Shown: in pieces, positions 6,367 through 11,542 of the stretch | How the letters are laid out: each line of letters begins with the position of its first letter | Numbering within the stretch: the first letter of the stretch is position 1 | Source: Flammeovirgaceae bacterium UBA976 | GTDB taxonomy: Bacteria > Bacteroidota > Bacteroidia > Cytophagales > Cyclobacteriaceae | Assembly: GCA_002292365.1 (NCBI GenBank) | Contig: DBBU01000039.1 | Span: 10,657-22,198, forward strand | DNA: 11,542 nt | Reading direction: 5' to 3' | Program-made: the position numbers and the translations under genes | Notes under the pieces: generated by a model | The model's input: the letters and a program-made list of their open reading frames with translations, nothing else | What the model was told of the DNA's origin: nothing | Database searches by the model: none

Positions 6367-8037
6367 ATGAATCCTGATCTAAAAATAGCCCAAAATAAAA
6401 TCCCAAAAAAGATAGACGTTATTGCTGATTCATTAGGTATTTCCAAAGAAGATTTAGAATATTACGGACATTATAAAGCTAAAATTCCCGTTCATCTTAT
6501 TGATGAGAACAAGGTAAGTCAATCGAAATTAATTCTTGTTACGGCCATTACGCCAACTCCTATAGGTGAAGGTAAATCAACCACTACCGTAGGTCTTTGT
6601 GACGGGCTTAATCGCATTGGAAAAAAAACAATTTCTGTCCTCAGAGAGCCCTCTTTAGGTCCTGTTTTTGGAATGAAGGGCGGTGCCACTGGTGGCGGTT
6701 ATTCACAAGTGGTGCCTATGGAAGATATCAATTTGCATTTTACAGGTGACTTCTCAGCGGTTGAAAAAGCGAATAATCTACTGTCCGCTCTGATTGGCAA
6801 CAATATTCAAAGTAAAACCCGAAACCTTGGAATAGATCCAAGAACGGTGACCTGGAAATGGGTCATGGATATGAATGATCGTACTCTTCGAAATATCATA
6901 TCGGGATTAGGAGGTAAATCAGGAGGTTTTCCCAGAGAATCTGGATTTGATATTACAGCAGCCTCGGAGATCATGGCCATTTTATGCCTTTCAAAAAATT
7001 TGACTGATTTAAAATCTAAATTGGCGAATATTTATATCGGAGATACGTTTAATGGCGAAGCCATTTTTGCCCGCGACTTAAACGCACAAGGGGCGATGGC
7101 CTCGTTATTAAAAGAAGCCATCAAACCCAATTTGGTCCAAACCTTAGAAGGCAATGCAGCCATCATTCATGGCGGCCCTTTTGCTAATATCGCACAAGGA
7201 ACCAACTCCCTTATCGCTACAAAAATAGCTATGTCACTGGCTGATTATGTGGTTACAGAGGCTGGATTTGGCGCAGATTTAGGCGCAGAAAAATTTTTTA
7301 ACATCAAATGTTTTTATGGGAATATTTCACCCAAAGCAGTCGTCTTAGTGGCTACCATAAGAGCCTTAAAATATCATGGGGGTATAAAGAAAGTTGAATT
7401 GACCCAACCCAATACAAAAGCCTTAATCAAGGGAATGGACAATCTCGATAAACACGTAGAAAACCTAAAACGATTCAATATCCCTCTGGTGGTAGCGATC
7501 AATAAATTCACTTCTGACACCGAAGAAGAAATACAAATCATAAAAGACCATTGTGCTGCCATTGATGTGGAAGTTGCCTTAAGCGAAGGATGGGCATTTG
7601 GTAGTAAAGGCGCGACAGAACTGGCTGGAAAGGTCGTTGATGCAGCGAATAATTGTCAATCACAATATGTCCCTACTTATGACGCAAATTCAAGCATAAA
7701 AAATAAAATATCAGCCATCGCCAAAGATATTTATGGTGCAGAGGCCATTAGCTACACTAATAAGGCAGAAAAAATCATTAAAAGAGCCATTGATCTAAAT
7801 ATCAGCCATCTCCCTATTTGTATGGCTAAAACCCAAAGCTCGTTATCCGATGACAGTAGCCTTTTTGGTCGTCCCGATCATTTTGGACTTACGGTACGTG
7901 ATATGGAAATAGCCACCGGTGCAGGTTTTCTAATTCCCATCACAGGAAATATGCTGAGAATGCCTGGATTACCAGAAATTCCTGCTGCTGAGCAAATCGA
8001 TATTGATGAGGATGGTACCATATCTGGACTTTCCTAA
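6367..8037 (+). CDS. fhs: Formate-tetrahydrofolate ligase
   Basis: The 556-residue enzyme joins formate to tetrahydrofolate using ATP, giving 10-formyl-THF for purine synthesis, formyl-Met-tRNA and one-carbon metabolism; it is cytoplasmic and usually a homotetramer. The length equals the family norm. The nucleotide-binding loop TPTPIGEGKST is at 62-72, and the signature EPSLGPVFGMKGGATGGGY at 94-112 is followed by QVVPMEDINLHFTGD. The C-terminal part contains GFLIPITGNMLRMPGLP, also typical of the family. No truncation or frameshift is seen. The gene uses ATG, with no strong Shine-Dalgarno sequence, and is monocistronic: its stop lies only 16 nt from the stop of convergent lysS, so termination must occur within or across that gene end. 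Confidence 0.97.
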   Translation: MNPDLKIAQNKIPKKIDVIADSLGISKEDLEYYGHYKAKIPVHLIDENKVSQSKLILVTAITPTPIGEGKSTTTVGLCDGLNRIGKKTISVLREPSLGPVFGMKGGATGGGYSQVVPMEDINLHFTGDFSAVEKANNLLSALIGNNIQSKTRNLGIDPRTVTWKWVMDMNDRTLRNIISGLGGKSGGFPRESGFDITAASEIMAILCLSKNLTDLKSKLANIYIGDTFNGEAIFARDLNAQGAMASLLKEAIKPNLVQTLEGNAAIIHGGPFANIAQGTNSLIATKIAMSLADYVVTEAGFGADLGAEKFFNIKCFYGNISPKAVVLVATIRALKYHGGIKKVELTQPNTKALIKGMDNLDKHVENLKRFNIPLVVAINKFTSDTEEEIQIIKDHCAAIDVEVALSEGWAFGSKGATELAGKVVDAANNCQSQYVPTYDANSSIKNKISAIAKDIYGAEAISYTNKAEKIIKRAIDLNISHLPICMAKTQSSLSDDSSLFGRPDHFGLTVRDMEIATGAGFLIPITGNMLRMPGLPEIPAAEQIDIDEDGTISGLS

Positions 8038-8053
8038 CCTTTCTCCCAAGTAA

Positions 8054-9811
8054 TCAATCTTCAAACTGCTGTTGACTTGACGTATCAATCCAACTCTGAA
8101 CCGCTTCTTTAGTTGGGTTTTCCAAATCTTTTAGCTTCATCTTTTTGCGTATGCCGCACAGGTCATTATGCAATTTATTTACATTAGATTCACTGAGTTG
8201 ACTCAAAGTATTCAATCCTATTTTTCGCATTAAGGAAAGGTAAGCTGCAGGTATACCCTGATCTGTGAATTCTTGATCAGTTGATTGGGTTTCCTTTTTT
8301 TCAGGCCTCATTTGAGGAAAAAACAATACATCCTGTATCGAAGTCGAATTGGTCATGATCATGGTTAAGCGATCAATACCTAATCCAACACCTGAAGTCG
8401 GCGGCATCCCATATTCAAGTGCTCGTAAAAAATCCTCGTCCAAAGCCATGGCCTCCTCATCTCCTCGCGCAGCGAGTGCCAATTGATGTTCAAATCGTTC
8501 CCTTTGATCTATGGGGTCATTTAACTCAGAATAAGCATTCATAATTTCCTTACCGTTGCATATCGCCTCAAAGCGTTCAACTAAGCCTAGTTTTGAGCGA
8601 TGCTTTTTAGTCAAAGGAGACATTTCTTCAGGATAATCGATAATAAAGGTGGGTTGAATTAATTTTGATTCGCATTGTTCTCCAAATATTTCATCTATCA
8701 ATTTTCCGGAACCCATTGTTTCATCAGTAGTAATTCCTAAAGATTTAGCTGTTGCTCTTAACGCCTCCTCATCCATCTCTGAAATATCAATGCCTGTAAA
8801 GTGAGCAATGGCTTCAAACATGGTAAATCGCTTCCAAGGTCTTTGGAAATCTATGACATGCTCCCCTACGGTTACTTTGGTGTCTCCATGTAATTTAATG
8901 GCGATTTGCTCCACAATCTCTTCCATTAAATCCATCATCCAAAAATAGTCCTTATAGGCCACATATAATTCTACCTGTGTAAATTCAGGATTATGAAATC
9001 TCGACATTCCTTCATTTCTAAAGTCTTTTGCAAATTCGAAAACTCCATCAAATCCACCGACAATGAGCCTTTTTAAGTAAAGCTCATTAGCAATTCTCAA
9101 GTACAAAGACATATCTAATGTATTGTGATGGGTTATGAAAGGTTTGGCTGCCGCACCGCCGTGAATAGGCTGCAAAATCGGTGTTTCAACCTCTAAATAT
9201 CCTTTTTTATTCAAGAAATTTCTGATGGTATTTACCAAAAGTGCCCGCTTGCGAAACGTATCTTTGATCTCAGGATTTACAATAAGATCTAAATATCTTT
9301 GTCGATATCTTTGTTCAGGATCAGTAAAAGCATCCCATGTTTTCTTATTCCCCTCATCGTCTTCCGTTTCTTTCACAATGGGCAGAGGTCTCAATGACTT
9401 GGTTAATATTTTAAAGGAGGTGACATGAATAGATATTTCTCCTACTTGTGTCACAAATACAAATCCCTTGATCCCTACAATATCTCCAATGTCTAGCTTT
9501 TTCTTGAAAACATTATTATATAAAGATTTATCCTCTCCTGTGGATAAATCATCTCGACGGAGATAAATTTGAATTCTACCCACATCATCCTGAATTTCAG
9601 CAAAAGAAGCGGAACCCATGATACGTCGACTCATAATACGTCCTGCGATAGATATATTTTTAAAGGATGCTGATTCATCTTTAAACTTCTCCTTAATTTC
9701 TTGACTCGTGGTGGTTATTTCAAAAAGTTCCGGAGGATATGGATCAATATTCATATCCATCAAATCCTTCCTGGCCTTTCGGCGTATCAATTCTTGCTCG
9801 CTTAATTGCAT
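8054..9811 (-). CDS. lysS: Lysine-tRNA ligase, class II, with C-terminal extension
   Basis: The 585-residue cytoplasmic enzyme charges tRNA-Lys with lysine. An N-terminal OB-fold anticodon-binding domain (about 52-140, beginning [20 protein letters not shown]) precedes the class II catalytic core: motif 1 region around 203-225 ([22 protein letters not shown]), motif 2 [18 protein letters not shown] (264-281) and motif 3 [11 protein letters not shown] (474-484). The usual enzyme ends soon after the segment seen here as [12 protein letters not shown] (492-503); this protein continues for about 80 residues with a predicted helical module ([20 protein letters not shown], then [17 protein letters not shown]). 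The ATG overlaps the last base of the upstream proline dehydrogenase stop (TAATG), so translation is probably coupled and the start is well supported. No promoter of its own is evident. Confidence 0.97.
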   Translation of the reverse strand: MQLSEQELIRRKARKDLMDMNIDPYPPELFEITTTSQEIKEKFKDESASFKNISIAGRIMSRRIMGSASFAEIQDDVGRIQIYLRRDDLSTGEDKSLYNNVFKKKLDIGDIVGIKGFVFVTQVGEISIHVTSFKILTKSLRPLPIVKETEDDEGNKKTWDAFTDPEQRYRQRYLDLIVNPEIKDTFRKRALLVNTIRNFLNKKGYLEVETPILQPIHGGAAAKPFITHHNTLDMSLYLRIANELYLKRLIVGGFDGVFEFAKDFRNEGMSRFHNPEFTQVELYVAYKDYFWMMDLMEEIVEQIAIKLHGDTKVTVGEHVIDFQRPWKRFTMFEAIAHFTGIDISEMDEEALRATAKSLGITTDETMGSGKLIDEIFGEQCESKLIQPTFIIDYPEEMSPLTKKHRSKLGLVERFEAICNGKEIMNAYSELNDPIDQRERFEHQLALAARGDEEAMALDEDFLRALEYGMPPTSGVGLGIDRLTMIMTNSTSIQDVLFFPQMRPEKKETQSTDQEFTDQGIPAAYLSLMRKIGLNTLSQLSESNVNKLHNDLCGIRKKMKLKDLENPTKEAVQSWIDTSSQQQFED

Positions 9812-10983
9812 TATAATTTTAATTTTCTTCTTTTAATTTCTTTCTTAATCAACATTAGCTCACGACTACTTTGTCCTTGAACTGAAGTGTTTTCCTCTGC
9901 CCTCCTAAACAAATAAGGCATTACCTGCTCTAGTGGGCCGTACGGCACATATTTGGCGACATTGTAACCTTCGTCAGATAATTTAAATGATATATTATCA
10001 CTCATTCCCAATAATTGAGCAAAAAATATCCGCGCATCATTATTTTCATAGCCATATTGCTGTATCAGTTCAACTAAGCCTTTGCTGGACACTTCATTAT
10101 GAGTCCCCAAACAAATCGAAAAATATGCTAAATTTTCCATTGCGAACTTTACGCCCATATTATAATCTCTGTCTGTAGCTTCTTTATTGGGCTGAATCGG
10201 GTCTGGATATCCCAATGATTGTGCCCGAAAACGTTCTTGTTCTAGGTAGGCCCCTCGCACTATCTTAGCTCCAAAATATACTTTGGAAGCGTTCATTTTC
10301 TCAAATCCCGCTTTCATTCTATCCAACATATCTCGCCGGTAAAACTGATAGGTATTGTAAACGATTACCCGCTCAGTATTGTATTTAATCATTAAATCAT
10401 AACTAAATTCATCTATGACATTTTGATACCAACTTTCTTCAGCGTCAATAAGCAATCGTTGATTTAATTTTGAAATGGCTTGCGCTACTTCAAAGCCGCG
10501 CTCCTTGAATCTATTAAATTGATTTTGCTCATTTCCAGTCAATATCTTACCCAACTGAATCTTAGTCATCAAAGATTTTGACCCCAATCCCGTAAGTTTT
10601 AACACGCAAAAAGGAATTGAGTCATGCTCATTGGCAAATTGAATGGCCAGTAAAGTCTCTTTTAATGTTTGATCAAAACTTTGCTCCTTTTCTTGCCCTT
10701 CAACTGAGTAGTCTAAAATAGTTTTAACATTCAATGTTTTTAATTGATTGATTTTTTTTTCGCAACCTTGGATACTTTCTCCCCCACAGAATTGATCAAA
10801 AAGGGTTGCCTTTATGAGCCCTTTGATAGGAAGTCTAAAATGTAACGCCCATTTAATAATTGCAGTCCCCAAAAATACCATGAGGGGTCTATTAATGATT
10901 GAAAAAATAATATTTGATACTTGTAATTCTCTAAGGGATTTAGACCGAAAAGTAATTTTAGTATCATCAAAGTTCACTGACAT
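9811..10983 (-). CDS. Proline dehydrogenase (monofunctional, FAD-dependent)
   Basis: The 390-residue protein oxidises L-proline to pyrroline-5-carboxylate, passing electrons to FAD and then to the respiratory quinone pool; it is the first step of proline catabolism. It matches the PRODH beta/alpha barrel: YSVEG (92-96), KLTGLG (129-134), LLIDAEES (177-184), [11 protein letters not shown] (208-218), [14 protein letters not shown] (238-251), GTHNE (293-297), [10 protein letters not shown] (324-333), and the proline-binding YVPYG...YLFRRAEEN (345-365). It lacks the P5C dehydrogenase domain of fused PutA, so a separate P5C dehydrogenase is expected elsewhere. The ATG is chosen because upstream ATGs are out of frame or stop within three codons. 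It overlaps lysS by one base and is divergent from aroB. Alternative: a close paralogue acting on hydroxyproline, which sequence alone cannot exclude. Confidence 0.95.
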   Translation of the reverse strand: MSVNFDDTKITFRSKSLRELQVSNIIFSIINRPLMVFLGTAIIKWALHFRLPIKGLIKATLFDQFCGGESIQGCEKKINQLKTLNVKTILDYSVEGQEKEQSFDQTLKETLLAIQFANEHDSIPFCVLKLTGLGSKSLMTKIQLGKILTGNEQNQFNRFKERGFEVAQAISKLNQRLLIDAEESWYQNVIDEFSYDLMIKYNTERVIVYNTYQFYRRDMLDRMKAGFEKMNASKVYFGAKIVRGAYLEQERFRAQSLGYPDPIQPNKEATDRDYNMGVKFAMENLAYFSICLGTHNEVSSKGLVELIQQYGYENNDARIFFAQLLGMSDNISFKLSDEGYNVAKYVPYGPLEQVMPYLFRRAEENTSVQGQSSRELMLIKKEIKRRKLKL

Positions 10984-11010
10984 ATCAACATCTCATTAAC
11001 GCATTAGCCA

Positions 11011-11018
11011 CAAAGATA
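11011..11018 (-). promoter_or_regulatory. Candidate -7 element for the proline dehydrogenase-lysS operon
   Basis: On the minus strand TATCTTTG is an exact match to the Bacteroidota TAnnTTTG -7 element, 27 nt upstream of the proline dehydrogenase ATG. No TTTG is found at the expected -33 distance (the nearest, at 11056-11053, is 34 nt away), so this is a half-supported promoter. The surrounding 101-bp divergent gap also contains the palindrome ACTCGAGT (11041-11048), which may be a regulator site or chance. Confidence 0.4.
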
Positions 11019-11072
11019 ATAAACGACTCAAGGATTCATCACTCGAGTTAATCAAAGTATGAAAAAGACATG

Positions 11073-11080
11073 TAATTTTG
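11073..11080 (+). promoter_or_regulatory. aroB: Candidate -7 element for aroB, very close to the start codon
   Basis: TAATTTTG exactly matches TAnnTTTG and ends four bases before the aroB ATG at 11085. If used, transcription would start at or within a few bases of the ATG, giving a leaderless or near-leaderless mRNA. No clear -33 TTTG is present about 20 nt upstream. The same bases include an in-frame TAA (11073-11075), which excludes a longer aroB N-terminus. Confidence 0.38.
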
Positions 11081-11084
11081 TAGG

Positions 11085-11542
11085 ATGACCAAGGTACCAC
11101 CTAACATACATCTCACTCAAAATGTGAATCAGAAACTTCAAAGTTGTCTGACATTGTTTAACCCTGATAAAATCGCCATTTTAGTCGACGAAAATACTTT
11201 AGTCCAATGCTTACCTAAATTAACATCTTTCAAAGGAACCCCTTTAATTCAAATCGCCAGCGGAGAAAAAAATAAGAATATTGAAACCTGCCAAATCATC
11301 TGGCAAAAGTTGACTGATTTTAATTTTACTAGAAAATCATTATTAGTCAATCTAGGAGGTGGAGTCATTGGAGATATGGGTGGTTTTGTTGCCGCAACCT
11401 TCAAAAGAGGTATTTCCTTTATCAATATACCCACGACATTGCTCTCTCAAGTTGATGCGAGTATTGGTGGAAAGTTAGGTGTAGACTTCAATGAATTCAA
11501 AAATCACATTGGTGTATTTAAAGATCCTGATGCCATCATCAT
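11085..11542 (+). CDS. aroB: 3-dehydroquinate synthase, N-terminal part (cut by window edge)
   Basis: The first 152 residues are visible and continue past the window end; full-length enzymes are about 350-360 residues. AroB converts DAHP to 3-dehydroquinate, the second step of the shikimate pathway to aromatic amino acids, using NAD and a divalent metal. The NAD-binding glycine-rich segment GGGVIGDMGGFVAATFKRG (91-109) and the following PTTLLSQVDASIGGKLGVDF (116-135) with KNHIG (139-143) are highly characteristic. Metal ligands of the C-terminal domain lie outside the window and cannot be checked. The ATG is the first possible start after an in-frame TAA at 11073. No usable Shine-Dalgarno is present (only TAGG directly abutting the ATG). 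Divergent from the proline dehydrogenase-lysS operon. Confidence 0.96.
   Translation, partial: MTKVPPNIHLTQNVNQKLQSCLTLFNPDKIAILVDENTLVQCLPKLTSFKGTPLIQIASGEKNKNIETCQIIWQKLTDFNFTRKSLLVNLGGGVIGDMGGFVAATFKRGISFINIPTTLLSQVDASIGGKLGVDFNEFKNHIGVFKDPDAII

Noticed and set aside
7374..7562. Minus-strand ORF of 62 residues inside fhs.
   Set aside because: It is fully contained in a strongly conserved coding sequence and has no family resemblance.
8038..8053. Search for a terminator between convergent fhs and lysS.
   Set aside because: The gap is only 16 nt and contains no inverted repeat; no terminator can be supported there.
9225..9428. Plus-strand ORF of 67 residues inside lysS.
   Set aside because: It is an antisense shadow of the conserved LysRS core, with no supporting start context.
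11249..11434. Minus-strand ORF of 61 residues overlapping aroB.
   Set aside because: The plus-strand frame carries the diagnostic AroB NAD-binding motif through the same bases.

Overview
The window is AT-rich and looks like ordinary core chromosome of a Bacteroidota (Bacteroidetes) bacterium, most likely a marine Cytophagales-type lineage. The reasons are the Bacteroidota form of LptD, an MlaD-type MCE protein beside an Amidase_3 enzyme, a lysyl-tRNA synthetase with a C-terminal extension, a monofunctional proline dehydrogenase, weak Shine-Dalgarno sequences, and TAnnTTTG-like promoter elements. No mobile element, CRISPR array, tRNA, rRNA or phage gene was recognised. The lineage call rests on remembered family features, not on a database search.

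Left part (1-4898) is a cell-envelope block. On the minus strand an N-acetylmuramoyl-L-alanine amidase, an MCE/MlaD-family lipid-binding protein and the N-terminal part of a SirB1-like protein form a tight operon with gaps of 3 and 24 nt. Divergent from it, across an 85-bp region, runs a long LptD-like outer-membrane LPS assembly protein. Both genes facing this shared region appear to use non-ATG starts (GTG and TTG). LptD ends at a hairpin that lies between it and a convergent gene.

Middle part (4975-8037) holds a minus-strand integral-membrane di-iron hydroxylase closely resembling alkylglycerol monooxygenase, and, divergent from it, formate-tetrahydrofolate ligase (fhs), which feeds one-carbon metabolism.

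Right part (8054-11542) holds a minus-strand operon in which a proline dehydrogenase stop codon overlaps the lysS start codon (TAATG). Divergent from it is aroB (3-dehydroquinate synthase, shikimate pathway), cut by the window edge; a TAnnTTTG element lies immediately before its ATG.

I did not find an undescribed multi-gene system. The best second-look items are single-gene details: the only two cysteines of mature LptD sit where the interdomain disulfide of E. coli LptD would be; the AGMO-like hydroxylase has Lys where animal AGMO has a Glu linked to the pterin cofactor; LysRS carries an ~80-residue helical C-terminal extension; and several starts and promoters are unusual.
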